The notes below the pieces were generated by a model, which saw only the letters and a list, made by a program, of their open reading frames with translations, did no database searches and was not told the origin of the DNA. This document shows, piece by piece, positions 1-5,643 of a DNA stretch of 9,584 nucleotides (the stretch's first letter is position 1; the number at the start of each line of letters is the position of its first letter). The translations under genes were made by a program, and so were the position numbers. This DNA comes from an uncultured Eubacterium sp. GTDB taxonomy: Bacteria > Bacillota_A > Clostridia > Lachnospirales > Lachnospiraceae. The stretch spans positions 1 to 9,584 of the forward strand of contig CAQBGY010000106.1 in assembly GCA_948759685.1 (NCBI GenBank). Reading direction: 5' to 3'.

Positions 1-7
1 AGGTTCT

Positions 8-52
8 CAGCTTTGTAAGCTGTTGTTTGCTTGTCCTCGTTTGTGACAGCTT
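8..52 (-). other. Leader RNA with mutually exclusive stems
   Basis: Just downstream of the promoter at 57-86, the minus-strand transcript can fold in two ways. Segment 17-23 (aagctgt on the plus strand) pairs perfectly with 46-52 (acagctt), and the overlapping segment 17-22 pairs perfectly with 8-13 (cagctt) across a 3-base loop. Both cannot form at once. Such alternative stems are seen in leaders of stable-RNA operons and attenuators. The gene served lies outside the window, so the role is inferred. Confidence 0.35.
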
Positions 53-56
53 ATTT

Positions 57-106
57 ACTTTACCACATGTTGCCACTAGATGTCAAGCACTTTTTTAATT
101 TTTTTT
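57..106 (-). promoter_or_regulatory. Strong rRNA-type promoter with UP element
   Basis: Read on the minus strand, a perfect -35 TTGACA (81-86) and a -10 TAAAGT (57-62) are 18 bases apart. Directly upstream of the -35 box lie two A-tracts (about 91-106), typical of the UP elements of rRNA promoters in Firmicutes. Transcription leaves the window at base 1. An rRNA operon or tRNA cluster downstream is likely but not visible here. Confidence 0.6.
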
Positions 107-127
107 CGCTGTATTTTACAGCGAAAA
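103..127. repeat. Perfect 11-bp inverted repeat upstream of the UP element
   Basis: The arms at 103-113 and 117-127 (TTTTCGCTGTA and its complement) are perfect and separated by three bases. The T-run lies 5' of the stem on the plus strand, so in neither direction does it form a normal stem followed by a U-tract. It is therefore not a classical terminator. It may be a protein site or DNA structure next to the strong promoter. Confidence 0.4.
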
Positions 128-176
128 CCCATACTATCAAAAAAAGAATCTCGATGTTGCTAAGATACTTTTTCCG

Positions 177-204
177 TGACAGTTTGTCATGACGTTTTCG
201 TCAT
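177..204. repeat. Two adjacent hairpins downstream of tRNA-Ser
   Basis: TGACA (177-181) pairs with TGTCA (185-189), and ATGACG (189-194) pairs with CGTCAT (199-204), giving two back-to-back small stems sharing one base. They lie 28 bases past the 3' end of the tRNA gene on the minus strand. No U-tract follows directly, although seven Ts occur on the minus strand at 139-145. They could help 3' processing or termination of the tRNA transcript. This is weakly supported. Confidence 0.3.
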
Positions 205-231
205 CACTCATTCATTATTAAAATAAATGAA

Positions 232-319
232 CGGAGAAGAAGGGATTTGAACCCTCGCGCCGGTCACCCGACCTACACCCTTAGCAGGGGCGCCTCTTCA
301 GCCTCTTGAGTACTTCTCC
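232..319 (-). tRNA. tRNA-Ser (anticodon GCU)
   Basis: On the minus strand the sequence folds as a class II tRNA. The acceptor arms GGAGAAG and CTTCTCC pair perfectly, the T-loop reads GGTTCAAATCC, and the anticodon loop contains CTGCTAA, giving anticodon GCU for AGC/AGU serine codons. The long variable arm (stem around GGTCGGGTGACC) is typical of serine tRNAs, and the discriminator base is G, also as expected for serine. The CCA end is not encoded (GTTC follows) and must be added after transcription. Confidence 0.95.
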
Positions 320-384
320 TCGGTACTGAATTAAATCCTCTACCAATATTTAAATTGTATGCCGTCTCTCTTGACGCAAATATT

Positions 385-413
385 ATTATACCTGTCGACC
401 TTCTTACTGTCAA
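385..413 (-). promoter_or_regulatory. Consensus sigma-A promoter of tRNA-Ser
   Basis: On the minus strand, TTGACA (408-413) and TATAAT (385-390) both match the consensus exactly, with the ideal 17-base spacer. The predicted transcription start near 378 leaves a leader of about 59 bases before the mature tRNA. The strength fits a stable-RNA gene. Confidence 0.85.
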
Positions 414-446
414 CCATTTTTTTGATTATTTTCAGATTATTTTTTA

Positions 447-995
447 TTAATCGGTTATTTCCTTTACTGCCGTTTCATAAAGGTTATTTCCCTTGGCATC
501 TATAACTACGATTACGGGGAAATTTTCGACTTCGAGTTTTCGAATTGCTTCTGTGCCCAAATCATCATATGCGACAACTTCAGAGGCAGTAATTGACTTC
601 GAAAGAAGCGCGCCTGCACCGCCTACTGCTGCAAAGTATACGGCACCGTTTCTAGTAATAGCATCTACGACAGCGGCACTGCGCTTTCCTTTCCCGATCA
701 TGCCCTTTAATCCGAGATCTAAGAGACGCGGTGTATACTTGTCCATGCGGCTCGCAGTGGTAGGTCCTGCGCTTCCGATAGGTTTGCCTGCTCTTGCGGG
801 GGAGGGTCCCATGTAATATATAATATTATTTTCCAGTGAAATAGGAAGGGGTTCATTTTTGTCAAGTGTTTCATTTATTCGCAGGTGTGCAGCGTCTCTT
901 GCCGTGTAAATCGTTCCTGTAATGTACACATAATCGCCTGCATTTAGACTGAATGCCGTTTCGTTCGAAATGGGTGCTTTAATATGTTTATTCAT
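447..995 (-). CDS. Fumarate hydratase class I, beta subunit (TtdB/FumA C-terminal type)
   Basis: This 182-residue protein corresponds to the C-terminal half of class I fumarases and to the beta subunit of two-subunit enzymes that interconvert fumarate and L-malate using a [4Fe-4S] cluster held by the alpha subunit. Family motifs seen are ARDAAH (32-37), YMGPSPA (61-67), GPTTASRMD (77-85), GKGKR (101-105) and GGAGALL (125-131). The length is normal. The ATG at 993-995 is preceded by AGAGG at a good distance. The alpha subunit lies upstream, but 194 bases with a hairpin and promoter separate them, so expression may be partly independent. The related L-tartrate dehydratase beta subunit cannot be ruled out from sequence alone. 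No clear terminator follows: the tail to 410 is AT-rich without a strong stem. Confidence 0.9.
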   Translation of the reverse strand: MNKHIKAPISNETAFSLNAGDYVYITGTIYTARDAAHLRINETLDKNEPLPISLENNIIYYMGPSPARAGKPIGSAGPTTASRMDKYTPRLLDLGLKGMIGKGKRSAAVVDAITRNGAVYFAAVGGAGALLSKSITASEVVAYDDLGTEAIRKLEVENFPVIVVIDAKGNNLYETAVKEITD

Positions 996-1022
996 TGTTA
1001 ACCTCTTTACTGCAACTATTTT

Positions 1023-1050
1023 TTAATATACTTTATTATAAAATTGTCAA
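1023..1050 (-). promoter_or_regulatory. Likely promoter of the fumarase beta gene
   Basis: On the minus strand, a perfect TTGACA (1045-1050) is followed after 16 bases by TATTAA (1023-1028, 4 of 6 matches). It lies just after the hairpin at 1057-1096 and 28 bases before the beta start codon, so the transcript would have a very short leader. Confidence 0.5.
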
Positions 1051-1056
1051 CTGAAA

Positions 1057-1096
1057 GCATCAAGCCATGCAAAACCACTTTGTAGCAGCTTGATGC
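1057..1096 (-). terminator. Hairpin between the fumarase alpha and beta genes
   Basis: The arms GCATCAAGC (1057-1065) and GCTTGATGC (1088-1096) pair perfectly over nine bases, and further pairing inside (CAAA with TTTG) makes a longer imperfect stem. Only TTTC follows on the minus strand, so it would be a weak terminator, a transcript-stabilising hairpin, or an RNase processing point that adjusts the ratio of alpha to beta. Confidence 0.45.
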
Positions 1097-1189
1097 ATCT
1101 CTTCCACTACGCTGTTTCACGTGGCTTGTAAGCCATAATTTGCAGCATGTGCAAAGTCCCGGGCTGAACTGTTACTCGTTCTTTCATAT

Positions 1190-2032
1190 CTATAGTATTC
1201 TGACTGCGTGCCGATTTACATGGCAGCATATATTGACTGCAACGGGCAATCCTGCTATATGGGTAGGATAGGTGTTAATATTAACTGCCAATGCTGTGGT
1301 AGTGCCGCCTAATCCGCCCGGGCCTATGCCAGTGCGGTTAATTTTGTCAAGCAGTTCTTCTTCCAATTCTTTTATATAAGAAATGTCAGAATGCTCATTT
1401 ATCGGTCGTGTAAGCGCCTTTTTTGCCATAAGGGCACATTTTTCAAAGGTTCCGCCAATTCCGACGCCGACTACCATCGGCGGACATGCGTTTGGACCTG
1501 CGTCTTTAACCGCCGTGAGAATTACATCTTTTACGCCATCTATGCCATCTGCAGGTTTGAGCATAAATACGCGGCTCATGTTTTCGCTGCCAAAGCCCTT
1601 AGGAGCTACGGTAATTTTTACATGTTCTCCTGCGGTAATTTCATAATGGATAATGGCGGGGGTATTGTCTTTTGTATTTTCTCGGATTAAAGGATCTTTT
1701 ACAACGGATTTTCTTAAAAATCCGTCTGTATAACCTTGCCGCACGCCCTCGTTGATTGCATCCTCGAGAGTTCCTCCCTCAAAATGAACGTCTTGTCCAA
1801 TTTCCATAAAAATAACTGCCATTCCGGTGTCCTGACAAATTGGTATCATGTCGTCGCCTGCAATTTTGAGGTTTTCCTGTAACTGATTTAGAATTTGTTT
1901 ACCCAGCGGGGTCTTTTCATTGTCCGACGCGTTTTCAAGCGCTTTTTTCATATCGGGGGTTAAATAGTGGTTTGCCTCTATGCACATTTCTTTGATTGTT
2001 TTGGTAATTTGGGTTACGTTGATTGTTCTCAC
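1190..2032 (-). CDS. Fumarate hydratase class I, alpha subunit (TtdA/FumA N-terminal type)
   Basis: This 280-residue protein carries the iron-sulfur half of class I fumarase. Three cysteines suited to bind a [4Fe-4S] cluster are seen: C66 in PICQDTG, C183 in NACPPMVVGVG and C199 in FEKCALMAKKA. The glycine-rich stretch GIGPGGLGGTTTA (235-247) is also typical. The enzyme hydrates fumarate to L-malate in the cytoplasm and is oxygen-sensitive, fitting an anaerobe. The start is GTG at 2030-2032, chosen because AAGGAG lies six bases upstream. The C-terminus (NICCHVNRHAVRIL) looks complete. L-tartrate dehydratase alpha is a close relative, but the adjacent beta subunit and length fit fumarase equally well or better. 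It may be co-transcribed with ybaK upstream (136-base gap). Confidence 0.92.
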   Translation of the reverse strand: MRTINVTQITKTIKEMCIEANHYLTPDMKKALENASDNEKTPLGKQILNQLQENLKIAGDDMIPICQDTGMAVIFMEIGQDVHFEGGTLEDAINEGVRQGYTDGFLRKSVVKDPLIRENTKDNTPAIIHYEITAGEHVKITVAPKGFGSENMSRVFMLKPADGIDGVKDVILTAVKDAGPNACPPMVVGVGIGGTFEKCALMAKKALTRPINEHSDISYIKELEEELLDKINRTGIGPGGLGGTTTALAVNINTYPTHIAGLPVAVNICCHVNRHAVRIL

Positions 2033-2105
2033 TGAAAGCTCCTTTTTAATAATCGTTTAATAATTTCTGTAATTTAGATATACTCATTCACGTCGCTGGT
2101 TTCTT

Positions 2106-2144
2106 TCAGAAAACGATACCTATCCTTTTTGTAAATGATCCCAT
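2106..2144 (-). other. Possible 12-codon leader ORF or gene remnant
   Basis: In the gap between ybaK and the fumarase alpha gene, an ATG at 2142-2144 follows a good ribosome site (GAGGTG, five bases before) and reads MGSFTKRIGIVF, then TGA. A one-base shift at the end would extend it by FLKETSDVNEYI to a stop near 2074. It could be a leader peptide or the decayed start of a small gene. No homology is recognised. Confidence 0.2.
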
Positions 2145-2168
2145 TGGGACACCTCGTTTCTTTTGTTT

Positions 2169-2654
2169 TTACCGTGCTATAATATCCGCAAACTCCGCTC
2201 CTGCGGCGATTGCTAGGTCTTGTGGAGACAGTTCGATTTGCATACCGAGTTTTCCGCCGCTTATAATGATTTGATCGAGGCTTTGAGCGGCTTGTTCGAT
2301 GCGGGTGGTGTATTGTTTTTTCATACCGATTGCCGTGCAACCGCCGCGGATATATCCAGTGATGGCGTTAATATCTTTTACGTGAAGCATTACTACGGAT
2401 TTTTCACTGACGGATTTTGCTGCTTTTTTCATGTCGAGTTCTTCTGCTATGGGGATAACGAAAACGTAATAGTTTTTGCTGGCTCCCTGAGTGACAAGCG
2501 TCTTGTAGACTTTTTCATAAGGAAGGGATAGCATATCGGCTATTTGTATTGCATCTATAAATTCGTCGCATTCGTAGGTGTGCGTGGTGTATGGAATTTT
2601 TTTCGTTTCCAGTATGCGCATTGCGTTTGTTTTGGTTTCTTTTGACTTTGCCAT
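2169..2654 (-). CDS. ybaK: Cys-tRNA(Pro) deacylase, YbaK/EbsC family
   Basis: This 161-residue protein is a full-length YbaK-type editing domain. In this family it acts in trans to hydrolyse Cys-tRNA(Pro) mischarged by prolyl-tRNA synthetase, protecting proline codons. Visible family features are VYKTLV (49-54) with the conserved catalytic lysine K51, the loop GYIRGGCTAIGMKK (100-113) and GGKLGMQIELSP (133-144). The ATG at 2652-2654 is preceded by AGGAG with eight bases between. An extended -10 promoter lies just upstream. The fumarase alpha gene follows on the same strand, perhaps by read-through, though no functional link is known. Substrate preference (Cys-tRNA(Pro) versus other tRNAs) is inferred from the family only. 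Confidence 0.92.
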   Translation of the reverse strand: MAKSKETKTNAMRILETKKIPYTTHTYECDEFIDAIQIADMLSLPYEKVYKTLVTQGASKNYYVFVIPIAEELDMKKAAKSVSEKSVVMLHVKDINAITGYIRGGCTAIGMKKQYTTRIEQAAQSLDQIIISGGKLGMQIELSPQDLAIAAGAEFADIIAR

Positions 2655-2692
2655 ATGATGAACTCCTGTCTTTCAAATATGAAATTTATTTG

Positions 2693-2701
2693 ATTATAAC
2701 A
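2693..2701 (-). promoter_or_regulatory. Extended -10 promoter of ybaK
   Basis: On the minus strand, TGTTATAAT is a perfect TATAAT with the TGn extension, 38 bases before the ybaK start codon. No good -35 box is seen at the usual distance, which is common for extended -10 promoters. Confidence 0.55.
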
Positions 2702-2757
2702 TGAAGTTTGCGTTTTGTGTATAATTTTCATATTTAGAGGCGGTTTAAAATGTAAAT

Positions 2758-2852
2758 CGAGTAGGAGAAAATGAATTTTCTCCTACTCGTCGCGCCGGGC
2801 ACCCGTCAGCGAACCGATTTATCGGTTTGATGACATATTTCCTTTGGGTGCC
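2758..2852. other. Highly structured intergenic element, unidentified
   Basis: Two structures lie side by side. A 14-bp perfect stem (2758-2771 with 2776-2789) is closed by a 4-base loop. Next to it is a nested cloverleaf-like fold: GGCACCC (2798-2804) with GGGTGCC (2846-2852), inside it GTCA (2805-2808) with TGAC (2831-2834), and inside that AACCGAT (2812-2818) with ATCGGTT (2821-2827). On the minus strand it sits between the chemoreceptor terminator and the ybaK promoter. On the plus strand a TATAAT (2720-2725) precedes it. It may be a small RNA, a regulatory element or a palindromic genome repeat. It does not match a riboswitch I recognise. Confidence 0.5.
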
Positions 2853-2867
2853 TGTGTGCATAAAGAA

Positions 2868-2894
2868 AAAGGAATAAGCTCAGCCTATTCCTTT
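2868..2894 (-). terminator. Rho-independent terminator of the chemoreceptor gene
   Basis: On the minus strand, a perfect 9-bp stem AAAGGAATA/TATTCCTTT with a 9-base loop is followed by TTCTTT, making a run TTTTTCTTT with the stem end. It starts ten bases after the stop codon. Confidence 0.8.
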
Positions 2895-2903
2895 CCTATG
2901 TTC

Positions 2904-4607
2904 TTATATCCGGTAACTGCTTAAATCCTTATTCATGACAGATACGGCTAAAACCGTTTCCTCTGTTGACTTTTCAATATTTTTCATGTCCGTGTCAATG
3001 GACGACAGCAACTGTGACACATTGGTAATTTCCGCACTGTTTTCCTCGGATATAGCGCTCACAGACTGCATTGCATGTTTAATTCGCTCTAAGGATTTCG
3101 CATACTGCTGCGTTATCTGCTGAAGACGTTCCATAGATGTTCGAATGGTTTCGGATTTATCCGTAAAATTTTGTGAGGCATTTCCAAACTTTTTATAGTC
3201 CTGTGAAACTTCTTTTTGCAAGAATAACAGCATATGTTCCGCTATCGTGTCAAGCCCCTGAATTGCTTCTACTACGCCGTCACTCATTTTGCGGATTTCG
3301 TTTGCGGCGTTGTTTGTATCGCCCGCCAGCGCGCCGATTTCCTCCGCAACAATGGAAAATCCTTTTCCTGCGTCGCCGGCTCTCGCCGCTTCTATAGACG
3401 CATTTAGGGCAAGCAGGTTTGTCTGTCCAGAAATGCTCAATATCGCGTCAGAAAGTTCCTTAATCCGAAGTACGGCATTTGCTTTCTCCTTTTCCTTGTC
3501 AAAACGAATAGACATTGCCTCTACGTTTTCTTCTACTCTGTCAGAGGAACTCCTTGCCGTGTCCGTAAGCTCCGCGGAGGAAACATTAATTTCCTTGAGC
3601 TCTGTTGTATTGTCTGTTACAATTTTAACAATATCCTGAATATCCTTGTATACAAAGTCTACCTGTTCTCCAACGGTCTGCGCGGACAATGCAATCTCTC
3701 CTGACGATGAGACCATTGAATGAATTGTGCCGCTGATAGCGCCAATTCGGGAAACGGAATCGGACACGTGCGTATTAATGTCTTCCATTTTTAATTCAAT
3801 GTTATCAGCCCCATTCTTTATTTCCCTGACTGTATTTCCCGTTTTTTGCAAAAGCTTATTTAAACTTATTGCGATTATTTCGAGTTCGCCGCCGGAAGTA
3901 ATGTCCAGTACTTTTGTCAAATCGCCGTCGGAGGATACGACTTCTATAATTTTATCGTTGACTTTTTTGAAATTGCGTTTCATTCGAACCGCCGCAAGCA
4001 GCGCCGCAGATATTGCAAAGAAAATGCCTATTGTTACTGCCGCTAACAGGTTGCGGATAAGACTGTTTAACGAAGTGCGTATGGAAGACGCCTCGTAATC
4101 GACGGCAATGATTCCAAGCGCCTTTCCATTATGTAAAATCGGTGCATATCCGCTGTAAAAGGTTCCCCACTCATCCGTAAATGCCTCCTTTGTCACGGAA
4201 GGCTTTCCCTGCATCGCCTCAAACATGGCGTCCTGCGCTGTATAATCTTCCGCGTACTCTCCCGGGTCCTCGGGGTCTGTATCTACGACAAACTGAAAAT
4301 TGTCCGTATCCTTGGGCATTAATGTATAAACGTAGGTTACGGAATCTCCCGCAAGAAAAAAGCTGAGCGAATTTTTTACTGTCTCAAGCGCCCCGGCGTC
4401 ACCCTCCATCGCTGATAAAAAGGTCTCCGCGTCTACATTTTCAGCGGCTATCACTGCGATTTCCATGACATCATTCATGCTTTTCTGCCGCAGAAAATTT
4501 TCCATAGTGGAATAAGAAACGCAGCCAACGACTAAAGCCACAATCATTGCCGCTCCTAAAATAAACAAAAAAAGCTGTGCTGCAATACTAATTTTTCTTG
4601 TCTTCAT
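2904..4607 (-). CDS. Methyl-accepting chemotaxis protein with Cache-type sensor
   Basis: This 567-residue protein is a complete transmembrane chemoreceptor. It has a short basic N-terminus, membrane segment 1 (about 9-31), an extracytoplasmic sensor (about 32-185) resembling a single Cache fold with [12 protein letters not shown] (146-157) and LGIIAVDY (164-171), membrane segment 2 (about 186-208), a HAMP-like linker (about 209-262), and a signalling coiled coil. The highly conserved hairpin tip that contacts CheA/CheW spans about 389-425, including [20 protein letters not shown] (394-413). Glutamate/glutamine-rich flanks supply methylation sites. There is no C-terminal CheR-binding pentapeptide. 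The ATG at 4605-4607 follows AGGAGA by eight bases. The ligand is unknown. Its upstream region meets the mobile element, so its native promoter may have been altered. Confidence 0.95.
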   Translation of the reverse strand: MKTRKISIAAQLFLFILGAAMIVALVVGCVSYSTMENFLRQKSMNDVMEIAVIAAENVDAETFLSAMEGDAGALETVKNSLSFFLAGDSVTYVYTLMPKDTDNFQFVVDTDPEDPGEYAEDYTAQDAMFEAMQGKPSVTKEAFTDEWGTFYSGYAPILHNGKALGIIAVDYEASSIRTSLNSLIRNLLAAVTIGIFFAISAALLAAVRMKRNFKKVNDKIIEVVSSDGDLTKVLDITSGGELEIIAISLNKLLQKTGNTVREIKNGADNIELKMEDINTHVSDSVSRIGAISGTIHSMVSSSGEIALSAQTVGEQVDFVYKDIQDIVKIVTDNTTELKEINVSSAELTDTARSSSDRVEENVEAMSIRFDKEKEKANAVLRIKELSDAILSISGQTNLLALNASIEAARAGDAGKGFSIVAEEIGALAGDTNNAANEIRKMSDGVVEAIQGLDTIAEHMLLFLQKEVSQDYKKFGNASQNFTDKSETIRTSMERLQQITQQYAKSLERIKHAMQSVSAISEENSAEITNVSQLLSSIDTDMKNIEKSTEETVLAVSVMNKDLSSYRI

Positions 4608-4697
4608 ATTTTGTATCTCCTATATAAAATATGTAATTTAATTAGAAAAATTTTTATATAAGTTTTTGAATTATCCGCATAAACCCTATACTTATAA

Positions 4698-4746
4698 GCA
4701 ATTTCATAATTGCAAAAACATTCATTTTACCACGAATTTACCACGA
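4698..4746. repeat. Possible integrase attachment or arm-type sites at the element end
   Basis: Two direct copies of TTTACCACGA (4726-4735 and 4737-4746) repeat with an 11-base period, about one helical turn. Fourteen bases to the left is a perfect 6-bp inverted repeat, GCAATT (4698-4703) with AATTGC (4708-4713). Closely spaced direct repeats beside a small dyad are typical of tyrosine-integrase arm and core sites, and this is where host-like sequence gives way to element genes. Exact att ends cannot be placed without an empty-site comparison. Confidence 0.4.
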
Positions 4747-4779
4747 TTGAATGAGCCTTGATATGACAATAAAACTGAT

Positions 4780-4815
4780 AAGGGAGATAGCACATGAAAG
4801 CTGTGTATCTCCCTT
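4780..4815. terminator. Bidirectional-looking terminator after the HTH_16 gene
   Basis: GGGAGATA (4782-4789) pairs with TATCTCCC (4806-4813), flanked by further A-T pairs, with inner CACA/TGTG pairing. On the minus strand, 17 bases past the stop codon of the HTH_16 gene, it is followed by TTATCAGTTTT. On the plus strand it is followed by TTTG. The tail is poor in Ts, so strength is uncertain. Confidence 0.6.
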
Positions 4816-4831
4816 TGTTCATGCTAAATGA

Positions 4832-5068
4832 CTACTTTACTCTGATTTCAAACTTCAAGATAGCTTTCATCATTTCCGCATGGATTTCTCCTTTTAATTC
4901 TTCATCAACTTGCATAAGTAGAGCACCATTTGCGTGATAGCATGGTCGTAAGCATACTTTGGAGATATAAGCGTTATAAAAATCTAATATTTCTCTGATT
5001 GCCTTTTCATCTCCGCTGGTCGCTTTGCAAATGAGGTTATAAGAGGGATAACCATAATTTTTTTTCAT
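4832..5068 (-). CDS. HTH_16-type conjugative transposon regulator (Tn916 Orf8-like)
   Basis: This is a 78-residue protein of the small helix-turn-helix family found next to sigma-like proteins in Tn916-type elements. The recognisable pattern is an N-terminal PSYNLICKATSGDEKAIREI (8-27), a YISKVCLRPCY stretch, then an acidic VDEELKGEIHAEMMKAILKF near the C-terminus, matching the layout of Tn916 Orf8. It starts 5 bases after the stop of the sigma-like gene, with the AAAGGAAA at the end of that gene serving as ribosome site, so the two are translationally coupled. In Tn916 this pair promotes expression of the excision and transfer genes. The same role is inferred here, although no xis or int follows. 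Confidence 0.8.
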   Translation of the reverse strand: MKKNYGYPSYNLICKATSGDEKAIREILDFYNAYISKVCLRPCYHANGALLMQVDEELKGEIHAEMMKAILKFEIRVK

Positions 5069-5073
5069 TTGTT

Positions 5074-5493
5074 CTATTTCCTTTCGTTTAATAACTTCTG
5101 TAATTTCTTTAGTCCTCTATCCCGTCTGCTGTTAATAGCAGAACGTGATACATGATACAATTCTGAAATTTCTCTGTCATTCATGCCTTGAAAGAAATGT
5201 AACAAGATAGCAGTACGCTGTTTTTCTGTCAATTCTTGTAAAGCTATACCCAGCTCTTCATTAGATACACGAATTGTAAAATTCAAAACTTGAAATGATG
5301 TAAAATCAAAAAAATATTCATCGTTTATGCCATGTTCAACACGTTTCATTTCAGACAATTCACAAAACAAAATTTCATGCCTAGAACGTCTTGCAATTTG
5401 TCTTCTGTGGCTTGATAATGTACCTTTTATCAAAATCATCATCAAAGCATTAAACTGTAAACAAACAGCTTTCTCAAAAGAAGATGTTCCCAT
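5074..5493 (-). CDS. Sigma-70 region 4-like regulator (Tn916 Orf7-like)
   Basis: This 139-residue protein has a C-terminal sigma-factor region 4 helix-turn-helix (about 80-139): LTEKQRTAILLHF followed by MNDREISELYHVSRSAINSR, the typical LTxxQR...S...IA-like...S.s.V..r pattern. Its length matches Tn916 Orf7 (about 140). I place the start at ATG 5491-5493 rather than a longer upstream in-frame ATG, because GGGGGTGAG lies directly upstream and the extra N-terminus would cross the upstream terminator and repeats. It is coupled to the HTH_16 gene downstream. In the Tn916 family the protein acts as a positive regulator of element genes. Whether it binds core RNA polymerase is not shown by the sequence. 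Confidence 0.82.
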   Translation of the reverse strand: MGTSSFEKAVCLQFNALMMILIKGTLSSHRRQIARRSRHEILFCELSEMKRVEHGINDEYFFDFTSFQVLNFTIRVSNEELGIALQELTEKQRTAILLHFFQGMNDREISELYHVSRSAINSRRDRGLKKLQKLLNERK

Positions 5494-5525
5494 AATCTCA
5501 CCCCCTTTCCGCAAAAGCCTAAATA

Positions 5526-5562
5526 TATAAACGGAAAATATTAAATACCGTTTATACCGTTT
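5526..5562. promoter_or_regulatory. Repeated ATACCGTTT motifs upstream of the sigma-like gene
   Basis: Two perfect tandem copies of ATACCGTTT occupy 5545-5562, and an inverted copy TATAAACGG (5526-5534) forms a perfect 9-bp dyad with CCGTTTATA (5548-5556). They lie 33-69 bases before the start of the sigma-like gene, over the expected promoter (minus-strand TATAAA and TATATA -10-like boxes). They look like binding sites for a regulator, perhaps one of the two element proteins encoded downstream. Confidence 0.5.
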
Positions 5563-5593
5563 TAGAGGATATATAGAAAAGAGTGGTGCTATG

Positions 5594-5629
5594 AAAAAAG
5601 CCCGAACAAAACATATAGTTTGTACGGGC
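5594..5629 (-). terminator. Rho-independent terminator of the ABC transporter gene
   Basis: On the minus strand, GCCCG-T-ACAAA pairs with TTTGT-T-CGGGC (5600-5629, one mismatch) around an 8-base loop, followed by six Ts (5594-5599). It begins 14 bases after the stop codon. This ends the cargo transcript before the sigma-like gene, so that gene needs its own promoter. Confidence 0.9.
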
Positions 5630-5643
5630 AACACATTATTACA

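Noticed and set aside
103..127. Intrinsic terminator for the tRNA-Ser transcript
   Set aside because: On the minus strand the stem is followed by As, not Ts, so the required U-tract is missing.
493..816. Plus-strand open frame opposite the fumarase beta gene
   Set aside because: It is antisense to a well-supported conserved gene and has no recognisable domain; the same holds for plus-strand frames within the alpha, ybaK, chemoreceptor, ABC and tetR genes.
2074..2340. Minus-strand open frame overlapping ybaK in another frame
   Set aside because: It lies mostly inside ybaK, which has clear family motifs, and its arginine/histidine-rich translation looks like an out-of-frame reading.
2758..2852. 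A c-di-GMP riboswitch, suggested by the nearby chemoreceptor
   Set aside because: The element lies downstream of the chemoreceptor gene, not upstream, and the GEMM-type conserved bases are not seen.
5494..5634. N-terminal extension of the sigma-like protein to an upstream ATG
   Set aside because: It would cross the ABC terminator and the ATACCGTTT repeats, while the internal ATG at 5491-5493 has a strong ribosome site and gives the length usual for Orf7-like proteins.
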